DNA of 35,819 nt, from positions 1 through 35,819 of the forward strand of contig JAUWBI010000033.1 of NCBI GenBank assembly GCA_030601745.1. Direction: 5' to 3'. Both the position numbers and the translations under genes were made by a program. The stretch comes from Phycisphaerae bacterium. GTDB taxonomy: Bacteria; Planctomycetota; Phycisphaerae; Sedimentisphaerales; Anaerobacaceae. Shown piece after piece: positions 23,841 through 31,814 of the stretch (the stretch's first letter is position 1; the number at the start of each line of letters is the position of its first letter). Under the pieces are notes generated by a model. The model was not told where the DNA came from. It searched no databases and was given only the letters and a program-made list of their open reading frames with translations.

Positions 23841-23887
23841 TCCCGCACCAAAAACGGAATACAGCAAAGTGTCTTTTTGGTGCGGGA
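23841..23887. repeat. Perfect 14-bp inverted repeat TCCCGCACCAAAAA with 19-nt loop
   Basis: TCCCGCACCAAAAA at 23841-23854 pairs exactly with TTTTTGGTGCGGGA at 23874-23887. It sits about 35 bp upstream of the aminotransferase start, in the 5' region of that gene. No flanking direct repeat was seen. A second, smaller stem CCCGC-CTT-GCGGG follows at 23961-23973. It could be a regulatory hairpin, an attenuator-like terminator (one strand has a T-run) or another small repeat. Confidence 0.6.
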
Positions 23888-24100
23888 CGCCGGTATTCTA
23901 TCACCTCAGTCGATACTTGGCAAAATCTCTTTCGTTTTGATTGCAGCTACCCGTTGGGACCCCGCCTTGCGGGAACCAAAAGCAGCTTAGATAACGGGAT
24001 GAAAATGCAATAAAAATAATGGACGCAACATCTTATTTGAATTAGACTTATGCGCCCTGCAGTAGGGCTTTACAACACACCGATATTGGATGCAATAAAT

Positions 24101-25282
24101 ATGAACTCGAAAGAGCGAGTGTCGGCGACAATGAATCATAGAGAGCCGGACCGTGTTCCGGTAATGTGTCAGCTTGCTCTTGGACACTATTTCTTAAACT
24201 GCGACTACAGTCCTTCGCAAATCTGGTTCAATACTGAAACTTTTGCTAATGCTCTAATTGACCTGCAGCAAAGATATGAATTCGACGGCATCCTGGTGAA
24301 CTTACCCGGCAGACCGCCAAATTGGAAAGGTAAGCTTAAATCATACAAAAAGATTAATAATACTGAATACCTCTATTGGAAATCGGGACTTGAAACGGTT
24401 GTTCCGCCGGATGACAACCCACGTACGTATCAGGCGGGACAAACGGCTCTCGGGCGCGCGGACTATAAATCGGTTGACGTCAGCAGCCCGGCTGCATATC
24501 GGCTGCCCGGCTACGTCTGGAACACCTGGCATATTCCCGAACTCTGGGATATCGACCCACAGGCCGACCTTTCCGACCCGACAGCTTATCCGCTATCGTT
24601 CACAAGTGCCCTAAAGAAGGTCAAAGAACTTGCTCCCGATGTTTCTATACATGCTGAAGTTTTCTCACCCTTCACCCATCTTCTGGAGTTGTTCGGTTAC
24701 GAACAGGCCCTTTTTGCTTTGATTGATGCGCCTCGGAAATGCCACGAAGTACTGGCCGCTTTCACGCGACAGGTGCTTGTGCAAATCAAATTGTATGTCG
24801 GCTGTGAACCTGATGCCATCCTTGTAAGTTCAGCTTTTGCCGGAGCCGGATTTATCAGCCGGCAAATGTATAAGGAATTCGTAGCTCCTTATGAGGACGA
24901 GGCCTTTCGAGCTATCCGCAGCTCCGGCTTAAAATCTTACGTTCATACCTGCGGCGCAATCGGCGACCGTCTGGACCTTATGGCTGAAACCGCCGTCGAT
25001 GGAATCGACACATTAGACCCTCCGCCGCTTGGCACCGTAGATTTTGCGGAAGCAAAATCAAAGTACGGAAATCGATTCTTCTTCAAAGGCAACCTGGACG
25101 CTGTAAACGAGATGCTCAACGCGGATGACCGGACGTTTGAGCAGGCCGTGAAGAAAAGGCTCAAAATCGGAAAACCCGGCGCTGGATACATACTTTCTTC
25201 GGCCTGCAGTGTAGCTCCCTATGTCAAGCCCGAGCGGCTCAAAAAACTCGCAGAGTTCGCAAAGCAATTCGGCAAATATTGA
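24101..25282 (+). CDS. Uroporphyrinogen decarboxylase/MtaA-family protein
   Basis: A 393-residue protein of the UroD superfamily (TIM barrel). It starts like corrinoid methyltransferase relatives (MNSKERVSATMNHREPDRVPV) and contains the late HTCGAIGD motif followed by GIDTLDPPPLG and SSACSVAP. The His-x-Cys plus later Cys arrangement matches the zinc site of MtaA/CmuA-type methyltransferases, and the arginine-rich active site of true HemE was not seen. It is therefore more likely a methyl transfer enzyme or an uncharacterised UroD-like protein than the haem-pathway enzyme. Planctomycetes have many such genes. ATG 24101 is chosen from family alignment; an ATG at 24050 would add 17 atypical residues. 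Upstream ribosome site is weak. Confidence 0.85.
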   Translation: MNSKERVSATMNHREPDRVPVMCQLALGHYFLNCDYSPSQIWFNTETFANALIDLQQRYEFDGILVNLPGRPPNWKGKLKSYKKINNTEYLYWKSGLETVVPPDDNPRTYQAGQTALGRADYKSVDVSSPAAYRLPGYVWNTWHIPELWDIDPQADLSDPTAYPLSFTSALKKVKELAPDVSIHAEVFSPFTHLLELFGYEQALFALIDAPRKCHEVLAAFTRQVLVQIKLYVGCEPDAILVSSAFAGAGFISRQMYKEFVAPYEDEAFRAIRSSGLKSYVHTCGAIGDRLDLMAETAVDGIDTLDPPPLGTVDFAEAKSKYGNRFFFKGNLDAVNEMLNADDRTFEQAVKKRLKIGKPGAGYILSSACSVAPYVKPERLKKLAEFAKQFGKY

Positions 25283-25325
25283 TGTAACCGTTCACAGGTT
25301 AATATGCTGAATTTTGGCCATTTTA

Positions 25326-25430
25326 TGTCATTGCGAGCCCTTCGCTTCGCTCGAGGATAAACTCCGCGAAGCAATCTCAACTCATCGAAAGTCCGAGATT
25401 GCTTCGTCGCTTATGCTCCTCGCAATGACA
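25326..25430. repeat. Palindromic repeat TGTCATTGCGAG...CTCGCAATGACA (105 bp)
   Basis: Perfect 12-bp ends, TGTCATTGCGAG and CTCGCAATGACA, enclose an inner inverted pair GCGAAGCAATCTC and GAGATTGCTTCG. From general knowledge this palindrome type is scattered between genes in many unrelated bacterial genomes. Here it lies between the UroD-like gene and the convergent small secreted protein gene. No direct repeats at its borders were found. Confidence 0.75.
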
Positions 25431-25460
25431 ATTCCTCAAATCACAAGTCACAAACCACTA

Positions 25461-25775
25461 TCACCACCTGGGATTTTTTTCGAGAAATTCCAGAACGGCC
25501 TGATACTTTGGCGCGGAGCTTTTGGACTGGTCGTGGTATTCCATCAGCCCCCAGCTTCCCCACTTCGAGTATCTGCCCATCGAGGAGAAGATGGCCATCA
25601 TTGTGCCGCCGGACTGCTTCCAGCCGCCAGGGTTGATGCCGAACGCCGAATTTTCGTTGCCCCTTTTTCCTTCTTCGTCGGCTTCTGTGATTCCAACAGG
25701 CCCGAACAAAGCGAGCAGCATAAGGAGCAGAGAGAAGATTCGCGTATCGAGCATCGAGTATCCAGTATCGAGCAT
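25461..25775 (-). CDS. Small exported protein with repeat-derived N-terminus
   Basis: A 104-residue frame. A hydrophobic stretch (FSLLLMLLALFGPVGITEA) looks like a signal peptide. The rest, GGWKQSGGTMMAIFSSMGRY through YQAVLEFLEKNPRW, is hydrophilic with many aromatic residues and no catalytic motif. It could be the tail of a larger exported protein. The first 13 or so residues, MLDTGYSMLDTRI, are translation of the period-7 GTATCGA array at 25744-25785, so the real start may be internal (for example the second Met, or a TTG within the signal). It follows the PAP2 gene after 12 bp on the same strand. Function unknown. Confidence 0.55.
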   Translation of the reverse strand: MLDTGYSMLDTRIFSLLLMLLALFGPVGITEADEEGKRGNENSAFGINPGGWKQSGGTMMAIFSSMGRYSKWGSWGLMEYHDQSKSSAPKYQAVLEFLEKNPRW

Positions 25776-25785
25776 CGAGTATCGC
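25744..25785. repeat. Period-7 tandem repeat, unit GTATCGA (6 copies)
   Basis: Six exact-length units: GTATCGA, GCATCGA, GTATCCA, GTATCGA, GCATCGA, GTATCGC. The array fills the gap between the PAP2 gene and the small exported protein and supplies the first codons of the latter. Confidence 0.85.
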
Positions 25786-25787
25786 CT

Positions 25788-26693
25788 TTAGAATTGCTTT
25801 ACAAAACTAACCCCCATTGCCGGGCCATTGTTGCCTGCCATATAAGGCACCACTTTAAACCCCGCAACTTCGAGCTCTTTATGTTTGCCGGCAAAGGTAT
25901 GGCCGACCACCCAGCCGAGCGTCGCACCAAAAATAATGTCACTGCCCCAATGGTCACCCGAGTCTATCATCCTGTAGCTCACAAGGCAAGCCCCCGCATA
26001 CGCAGGAATGCCTACCCTCGGCCCGTAAAACTCATCCAATACAGAAGCGACCGTGAACGAGCTCGCGGCATGAGCGCTGGGCCAGGCCCAGTCCTTCCCG
26101 TTCGGACTTTCATTGTCCCTGATAACTTTCAGACTCATCGTTATCACACTCGTCACTCCTAAGGCCCTTAGCATCGCCCCCGCCCGTTGTTTGTTAAACT
26201 CATCCTGGTTTTTTGCACTCGTCGCATACCAGAGACTTGACGCTGCAAGGTGTGTCCACGGAGAGCCAATTATGTTAATACTCTCATCTGTAAAACCGTG
26301 GAATACTCGTGGATTATCGAAGTTCTCAGCCAGCTCTTTATCGGCGCCGCTGCTGTGCATCGCAATACTTGCGCCGCCGGCCAGAAGCAAAGCTATCATA
26401 TTATCCGGTTTCAAAAAGGTCTCTTTTGTATCTTCAATAATCCTCTTCGGCCAATCTTCAATATTGATCGTGGCGGACTCAAGAAGGTACCCCGATGTTT
26501 CAGACAGCTCCTCCAACCCCTCTTTTGAACCCTCGATAACCTTGCCTGGCAAACTGACAAGTCCAGCCCCGGCAGAGCCAAGAAATTTGCCCGTTTCAGA
26601 TAGCTGCTCTGTTTGACTCGCACAGCCGACAGCAAAAATCAAGCCTGCAAAAACAAGCCCCAGCCAGTATCGGTTCCAGCAATATCCTCTCAT
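25788..26693 (-). CDS. PAP2-family phosphatase-like lipoprotein
   Basis: A 301-residue protein with a signal and lipobox (IFAVGC, Cys at about 24), so it is probably lipid-anchored. The C-terminal half shows PAP2 (type 2 phosphatidic acid phosphatase) motifs: KVIRDNESPNG (motif 1, degenerate at the usual RP), PSAHAAS (motif 2, catalytic-region His, with Ala for Gly) and SYRMIDSGDHWGSDIIFGA (motif 3, Arg, nucleophile His and Asp). An amphipathic region of about 70 residues precedes it. Unlike classical PAP2 enzymes there are few clear membrane helices. Substrate is unknown; lipid or isoprenoid phosphates are typical. The small exported protein lies downstream with a 12-bp gap. Confidence 0.85.
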   Translation of the reverse strand: MRGYCWNRYWLGLVFAGLIFAVGCASQTEQLSETGKFLGSAGAGLVSLPGKVIEGSKEGLEELSETSGYLLESATINIEDWPKRIIEDTKETFLKPDNMIALLLAGGASIAMHSSGADKELAENFDNPRVFHGFTDESINIIGSPWTHLAASSLWYATSAKNQDEFNKQRAGAMLRALGVTSVITMSLKVIRDNESPNGKDWAWPSAHAASSFTVASVLDEFYGPRVGIPAYAGACLVSYRMIDSGDHWGSDIIFGATLGWVVGHTFAGKHKELEVAGFKVVPYMAGNNGPAMGVSFVKQF

Positions 26694-26796
26694 TTGAAAA
26701 AATCCTCAAAAGTTATCAAATTCACACCCCACACAACTAATTCACGCTACAATATATTACGGCTATTATCGAAGAAAACTGCAGAAGTTTATGGTG

Positions 26797-26837
26797 GTTT
26801 TGTTAAAAAAAATGCTTGTTTTGTCAAAAAAATGCTT
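26797..26837. repeat. Two tandem copies of a 20-21-bp unit upstream of the PAP2 gene
   Basis: GTTTTGTTAAAAAAAATGCTT is repeated directly as GTTTTGTCAAAAAAATGCTT (one substitution, one base shorter). The unit is AT-rich and lies about 100 bp upstream of the PAP2 gene start, between it and guaB. It could be an iteron-like regulator site or a simple duplication. Confidence 0.5.
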
Positions 26838-26930
26838 TTTAGAAACGCCTTGGTCATTTGGACACTCGCCGTGCTGCGCTCGTCGCAGCAGGTCGGATTT
26901 CGTATTTATTTTTTGTATATCCGCTATTCT

Positions 26931-28403
26931 TTAGTCCTCGAAGGGTACAGCAGCCGAATAGTTTGGTGCCTCTTTGGTTATTTGTATATCATGCGGATGT
27001 GATTCGCTGACCGACGCCGAGCTTATGCAGACGAACCGCGCGTTCTTCCTCAGCTCTTCAATATTTCGTGCCCCGCAATAGCCCATACCGGCCCGCAGTC
27101 CGCCAACGAGCTGATAGACAAAATCATCCAGCGTCCCGCGGTATGGCACCCGCCCTTCTACGCCTTCCGGCACGAGTTTGTCCTCCTCGGTGGAGCTCTT
27201 TTGTCCGTATCTCTCCGCCGAGCCTTTGACCATCGCCCCTAAAGAGCCCATACCTCTGTACTCCTTGAACTGCCGGCCCTTATAGATAACCAGCTGCCCG
27301 GGGCTTTCCTTCAGACCCGCAAACAATGAGCCAATCATAACGCTCGAAGCCCCGGCGGCAATTGCTTTGGTTATATCGCCTGACTGCCTTATCCCACCGT
27401 CGGCAATGACCGGAATATTATGCGATTCGGCCACCTCGGCGCAGTTGATTATCGCAGATACTTGCGGCACTCCCACGCCGGAAATTACCCTGGTGGTGCA
27501 AATTGCGCCTGGCCCAATGCCAACCTTTACGGCATTTGCACCGGCTGCTATCAAGTCCTCCGCCGCCTCACCCGTCGCAATATTACCCGCAATTACGTCA
27601 ATATCGTACTCGGCCTTGATTTTCTTTACGGTATCGATAACATTCTGCGAATGGCCGTGAGCGGTATCGACTACGATAATATCAACATCCGCTTTTATCA
27701 GAGCACCGATTCGCTCGTAATCGTGAACGCTCACCGCCGCACCAACGCGCAGACTGCCCCGCTGGTCCCTCGCCGCTCTCGGATACTGCTGGACCCGGTC
27801 GATGTCCCTCATAGTAATCAAGCCCGCCAGCTCGCCTCTTGAATTGACCAGAAGCAACTTCTCAACCTTGTGTTTTTGCAGCGTTTCCTTTGCCTGCTCA
27901 AGTTTCGTTCCAGCCGGGCCCGTAACGAGATTGTCTTTTGTCATTATGGAGCTTATTTTGACGTCGTAGTCTTTAAGAAATTTCAAATCCCTGCGTGTCA
28001 AAATGCCCACCAGTTTTTTGCCGTCGACGATGGGGATGCCCGAGACATTTTGTACGTTCATCAGCTCCTGTGCCCTTCTGACAGGTTCAGCCGGCGATAA
28101 CGTTACCGGGTCGAGAATCACCCCGTGCTCAGAACGTTTGACCTTTGCCACCTCTCTTTTTTGCGCCTCGACCGACAGATTCTTGTGAATTATCCCGATT
28201 CCGCCTTCCTGGGCCAGCACTATCGCCAATGCCGCCTCGGTAACCGTATCCATAGCAGCAGAGACAATCGGGATATTTATCGCGATATTGTTCGTCAATT
28301 GCGTACTGGTTTCCGCCTGGCTCGGCACAAAATCGCTCTTCGCCGGCATCAGCAGCACATCATCGAAAGTTATACCTTCAGCGACAATTTTGCTCTTGTC
28401 CAT
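26931..28403 (-). CDS. guaB: Inosine-5'-monophosphate dehydrogenase GuaB
   Basis: GuaB oxidises IMP to XMP with NAD, the committed step to guanine nucleotides. The 490 residues include the N-terminal [17 protein letters not shown], a tandem CBS (Bateman) module at about residues 90-205 ([20 protein letters not shown] and [18 protein letters not shown]), the [11 protein letters not shown] motif, the [17 protein letters not shown] loop with the catalytic Cys, and the [10 protein letters not shown] flap region. ATG 28403 follows GGAGC at 6 bp and is preferred to a TTG at 28415. It is divergently transcribed from the ECF sigma factor gene with a 258-bp region between. Fully intact. Confidence 0.98.
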   Translation of the reverse strand: MDKSKIVAEGITFDDVLLMPAKSDFVPSQAETSTQLTNNIAINIPIVSAAMDTVTEAALAIVLAQEGGIGIIHKNLSVEAQKREVAKVKRSEHGVILDPVTLSPAEPVRRAQELMNVQNVSGIPIVDGKKLVGILTRRDLKFLKDYDVKISSIMTKDNLVTGPAGTKLEQAKETLQKHKVEKLLLVNSRGELAGLITMRDIDRVQQYPRAARDQRGSLRVGAAVSVHDYERIGALIKADVDIIVVDTAHGHSQNVIDTVKKIKAEYDIDVIAGNIATGEAAEDLIAAGANAVKVGIGPGAICTTRVISGVGVPQVSAIINCAEVAESHNIPVIADGGIRQSGDITKAIAAGASSVMIGSLFAGLKESPGQLVIYKGRQFKEYRGMGSLGAMVKGSAERYGQKSSTEEDKLVPEGVEGRVPYRGTLDDFVYQLVGGLRAGMGYCGARNIEELRKNARFVCISSASVSESHPHDIQITKEAPNYSAAVPFED

Positions 28404-28661
28404 TTTTCGCTCCAAAAAACTAATCGCTGCTTCGCATTATTTTGAGCAGGTCAGTATAATACCGCTATAAACCACCGTCAAACCTAATTTTTCAGCCCTA
28501 TAGACCGGTTTTCCTGTCCGTTTATTGTGCAGAAGCGAATATAATGAATAAATCTGCAAAAGCAGAAATTTCGGCGCCCATTTTGAGCGCAAAAGTAAGT
28601 CTATACTAATGAGAGCTGATTCAGCGAAATACACGTTTACCAACGTGGGATAGGAGAGTCA

Positions 28662-29228
28662 GTGACGCAGAAGCCGGATTTAACATTAGTAGAGGCAGCT
28701 ACCAACGGGGATGCAGACAGCTTCACCGAGCTATGTCGGCGCTACTATCCTGCTATGGTTGCAATTGCGCATTCGGTACTCGGCGACAGAGACTTAGCTG
28801 AAGACGCAGCCCAGCAGGCGTTTGCAAAGGCTGCTCGTAAATTGCCGCAGTTGAAAAAAAGGAGTAAATTTGCCGGCTGGCTCGCCGTTATTTGCAGGAA
28901 CGCCGCAAGAGATATGGCACGGACTGTAGGGGCAGGCCCACGTGCCTGCCCTGTAACCTGCACCGATGAGGACCTTTCAACGATAGCAGCCGAATCGCAC
29001 GAAAACAACTCCGCCGAGGCTGTCAAGGTTGTCAAGGAAGCTCTTACTGAACTGTCGGCCTCGGACAGAGAAGTAATTTTTCTGCGGTACTACGATGGTA
29101 TGACGTACGAACAGATATCCGCTGTGTTGGGAATATCCGAACAGGCGATAAACGGCAGACTGAGAAGAGCAAAGAAAAAAATGGCCGACTATTTACGGCG
29201 TAACGGTTTTGGCGAGACGCAATTATGA
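28662..29228 (+). CDS. ECF-family RNA polymerase sigma factor with a palindrome in its linker
   Basis: A 188-residue sigma-70 factor of the extracytoplasmic-function type. Region 2 (about residues 10-80) includes YPAMVAIAHSVLGDRDLAEDAAQQAF and FAGWLAVICRNAARD; region 4 (about 125-180) is LSASDREVIFLRYYDGMTYEQIS with the helix-turn-helix GISEQAINGRLRRAKKKM. The linker contains VGAGPRACPVT, encoded by a GTAGGGGCAGG-type palindrome at 28926-28951 inserted in frame. GTG 28662 follows AGGAG at 5 bp. The stop overlaps the next gene's ATG by 4 bp (ATGA), so the partner is translationally coupled. The target promoters are not known. Confidence 0.92.
   Translation: MTQKPDLTLVEAATNGDADSFTELCRRYYPAMVAIAHSVLGDRDLAEDAAQQAFAKAARKLPQLKKRSKFAGWLAVICRNAARDMARTVGAGPRACPVTCTDEDLSTIAAESHENNSAEAVKVVKEALTELSASDREVIFLRYYDGMTYEQISAVLGISEQAINGRLRRAKKKMADYLRRNGFGETQL
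28926..28951. repeat. GTAGGGGCAGG-type palindrome inside the sigma factor gene
   Basis: Arms GGGCAGGC (28930-28937) and GCCTGCCC (28944-28951) with a CACGTG centre, preceded by GTA. Related to the right half of 22062-22116. It lies in the sigma2-sigma4 linker and is read as GAGPRACP without a stop. Confidence 0.7.
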
Positions 29229-31048
29229 AAAAGAAAAAAGACGAAAAATGGCTCGATGAACTAATTTCCCAAACAATCAATACGGAAAAGCCGCAGTTCG
29301 ACGCTGAGAAATGGAAGCAAAAATACCCCCAAGAATTTCAAATGCTCCTCTCGCGGGCCCGACAGCCCTCACCCCGTCAGCCCAATATATGGCGAACAAT
29401 TCTTAAAAGCCCAATAACAAAACTCGCCGCTGCGGCGGGTGTAGTTCTCGCTGTCTTGGTTGGAATCAAAATATTTGGCGGTTCGGCTGAAGAACCACCG
29501 AACCAAACAGTCACGCAAGAAGGACCGCCTGCCACAGTTGAGGGACAGCGGATCGTAGAGAAGCTTCATACCGAGTTAAGCGAGGTTCGGCAGATGGCTG
29601 CCGTTGGTGATGTTAAAGGATTGGCCGCAATGCTATCGGCAGGGCAGTTCGAGAGCAAGCTGGTGGCCGCAAACTTTCTGGCGAAGATGGGAGGAATGCC
29701 TGCACTTGAGACCTTATCCATGCACGCCAGCGGTGAGCTCATTCTCGATAGCCGGTCCGGCAACTTCAGGATTCGTTCCACGAACTCCAAGGATTGGCTC
29801 GAAATAACAGCAGACACGCTGCGGGTGCATACTGGTCAGGGCATTCGCGAGGCTAAGCAGGTTCGCTTGACATATGATATAAGAGGGGATGACGAGAGGT
29901 GGGAAAAGCATCAAAGGGAATTTGCCAATATGCGCCAAGAGCGAGTTGATTTAGAGAGGGAATTGACCGAACTAAGCCAGAGTCCACCAAAAGATATAGA
30001 CCAGCTTAGGAAACGGCTTGCAAGGTACAATGAGATGCTCGACGGGATGGATGAAGCCATCTATGTTAGTGTCGACAATGGTCGGCTAATGCTGAATTGT
30101 CCGTTTCGCCGTCGGACTGCCAGGGCCGAGTTCCGTAATGGCGTCGTGCGAGTAGAATGGCACGGTCACGTTGTCGAGGCTGATAGTGTCACCTTTCTCC
30201 ATGGACTGGCGCCTGTTCGCACAGATGGCCCGCCGCTGCCGACACCAGGCTGGCGAAGCCGGTTTGACCAGGTGTATTCGCTTGATGATGGGGAGGTGCT
30301 TCGCTGGGTGCGTTACCCTTTTATTCCTGAACGACAGATCTATGCCACTCAGGAATTACGTTACTACTCATCAACCGACAACCCTCCACCGCCAGGCTAC
30401 CTCTACTTCCGGTGGAATGGCAAGTTACGTAATTGGACACTCGCTATGGATGAGTGCTCGCTCGGTCTTGTGTTACACGACATCGGCCTCAAACGCTACG
30501 AATACAGGGATGGGCCCCAGAAGCTTAGCCTGCTCAAGCTCGGTGGCGATTGGATCGCACTCGATAACGTGCCGATTGAGGACAGACTCCTCGCACTTGA
30601 ACGGATTCTCCAGAACGAATTGGGCCGCACGATAAGATTCGAGAAGCGCAAAGTGAATCGCGACGTGATAATCGTGCGCGGCCAATACAAACGAGTGCCG
30701 CTGGAGGGCGTTAAACGCCCGAATAAAATCTATGTTTATCCCTATTCCACTCCGGAACCTTGGGACGGCGGGGGAAGTCGCAGTCTCGTGAAATTGATCG
30801 AGATGGTCGGTAGCCATTTCAATCGGCCGATCGTTTTTGAAACAGAAAACCTGTCCGACATTACTGTTAGCTATTTCACTTCCTTGTCGTACAGTCTCGC
30901 CAGAGCCAATGCCAAAACCAGAGAAGATAAGCAGGAAATATTGGACTCAGTGCTGCAGAACCTTTCCAGGCAGACCTCGCTGCAGTTTGAATATGGTCAG
31001 CGTGACAAAGATGTCTGGTTCATCACGGAGCAGAACAAGGCCAAATGA
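29225..31048 (+). CDS. Membrane-anchored sigma-factor partner protein, large
   Basis: A 607-residue protein translationally coupled to the ECF sigma factor (ATGA overlap), so it is a candidate anti-sigma factor or membrane sensor. Residues 1-58 are cytoplasmic and charged without a ZAS zinc motif. WRTILKSPITKLAAAAG leads into one transmembrane helix (about residues 66-83). The extracytoplasmic part has a beta-rich region (MHASGELILDSRSGNFRIRS), a charged coiled-coil-like stretch around 235-275 and a C-terminal region (SDITVSYFTSLSYSLARA to TSLQFEYGQRDKDVWFI). The last somewhat resembles an STN/secretin short domain. A 41-nt DNA stretch before the TM helix is identical to one in the partner gene of the second sigma cassette. 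A terminator follows. Function inferred from context only. Confidence 0.7.
   Translation: MKKKKDEKWLDELISQTINTEKPQFDAEKWKQKYPQEFQMLLSRARQPSPRQPNIWRTILKSPITKLAAAAGVVLAVLVGIKIFGGSAEEPPNQTVTQEGPPATVEGQRIVEKLHTELSEVRQMAAVGDVKGLAAMLSAGQFESKLVAANFLAKMGGMPALETLSMHASGELILDSRSGNFRIRSTNSKDWLEITADTLRVHTGQGIREAKQVRLTYDIRGDDERWEKHQREFANMRQERVDLERELTELSQSPPKDIDQLRKRLARYNEMLDGMDEAIYVSVDNGRLMLNCPFRRRTARAEFRNGVVRVEWHGHVVEADSVTFLHGLAPVRTDGPPLPTPGWRSRFDQVYSLDDGEVLRWVRYPFIPERQIYATQELRYYSSTDNPPPPGYLYFRWNGKLRNWTLAMDECSLGLVLHDIGLKRYEYRDGPQKLSLLKLGGDWIALDNVPIEDRLLALERILQNELGRTIRFEKRKVNRDVIIVRGQYKRVPLEGVKRPNKIYVYPYSTPEPWDGGGSRSLVKLIEMVGSHFNRPIVFETENLSDITVSYFTSLSYSLARANAKTREDKQEILDSVLQNLSRQTSLQFEYGQRDKDVWFITEQNKAK
29390..29430 (+). 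repeat. 41-nt module identical to 31948-31988
   Basis: The sequence starting TGGCGAACAATTCTTAAAAG is identical over 41 nt to one in the gene at 31801-32277, in the same reading frame, and encodes WRTILKSPITKLAA just before the membrane helix. The proteins are otherwise unlike. Confidence 0.9.
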
Positions 31049-31121
31049 CAGATTAAGGTAGAGCCAAAGCAATGGGGCGAAAAAAAGGCTATTTCTAAAT
31101 CGAACGTTGCCTCGATTCAAT

Positions 31122-31150
31122 AGGCCGGGCTCGTTTGGCTCGGCCTTTCT
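31122..31150 (+). terminator. Rho-independent terminator after the sigma-partner gene
   Basis: Stem AGGCCGGGC / GCTCGGCCT (9 bp with one G-T pair), 7-nt loop, then TTCTTA. It lies about 75 bp after the stop of the gene at 29225-31048 and before the second sigma factor, separating the two cassettes. The 3' arm matches that of the terminator at 33469. Confidence 0.65.
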
Positions 31151-31274
31151 TATACGCTTTTGCGGCCGAAAGGTATAAAATTGCGAAAAATTATTGGGTA
31201 ATTGCTCAGAATGGAGTTGCGCTTAGACCGGTTGGGTAGTCTATTATAATGAAAAGTTAGCCAGGGAGTTATTT

Positions 31275-31814
31275 TTGCAAAGTCGTTCGCACCAGCTTTT
31301 AGAGTTTTTGGAAAGGGCAGGGCCAAGTCTATACGCACTGCTGACCCGGCTGACTCTGCGTGAAGATGTTGCCGAGGAACTAATGCAAGAGTTGTTTATA
31401 AAGCTTAACGGCTCGAAAAACCTTGATAAAGTAAATAACCTCACCGCTTACGCCTATAGGGCTGCTATAAATCTGGCTTTTGATTGGCGGCGCAGCCGGA
31501 AGCGAACACCTTTGAGGTTGGACCAGGTGCACGAGCCGGCCTCGAACGACAACTCACCGCTAAGCAAACTTATCCAGACAGAAGAGCTGGAAGAAATACT
31601 CAATGCAATTGGCCGGGTAAATGGGCCCTCTCGTGAGGCCTTTGTGATGCGATACATCCAGCAGCAATCTACCGATGATATTGCCGAACAACTGGGCAAG
31701 ACACCCCATCAGGTCCGCGCCTTGTGCTCCAGGGCTCTGAACCATCTTCGGGATGTACTTGGGCCTGAGCAAGCACAATCTTCCGGAAAGGAGACGCACA
31801 ATGTCGAAAATTGA
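31275..31814 (+). CDS. ECF-family RNA polymerase sigma factor (second cassette)
   Basis: A 179-residue ECF sigma factor. Region 2 includes LYALLTRLTLREDVAEELMQELFIKL and NLTAYAYRAAINLAFDWRRSRKR; region 4 is NGPSREAFVMRYIQQQSTDDIAEQLGKTPHQVRALCSRALNHLRDVL. The linker carries HEPASNDNSPL. TTG 31275 is the only sensible start, after AGGGAG. It overlaps the next gene by 14 bp, so sigma and partner are probably translated together. It differs clearly from the first sigma factor in sequence, so the two cassettes are not a recent duplication even though their partner genes share a DNA module. Confidence 0.92.
   Translation: MQSRSHQLLEFLERAGPSLYALLTRLTLREDVAEELMQELFIKLNGSKNLDKVNNLTAYAYRAAINLAFDWRRSRKRTPLRLDQVHEPASNDNSPLSKLIQTEELEEILNAIGRVNGPSREAFVMRYIQQQSTDDIAEQLGKTPHQVRALCSRALNHLRDVLGPEQAQSSGKETHNVEN

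Noticed and set aside
25314-26162. Long open frame (282 codons) on the plus strand
   Set aside because: It is antisense to the PAP2 and small exported protein genes and begins in the TGTCATTGCGAG palindrome; its translation lacks family features.
26613-27002. Plus-strand 129-codon frame
   Set aside because: It spans the PAP2 start, intergenic T-runs and the guaB 3' end in the wrong strand; no ribosome site.
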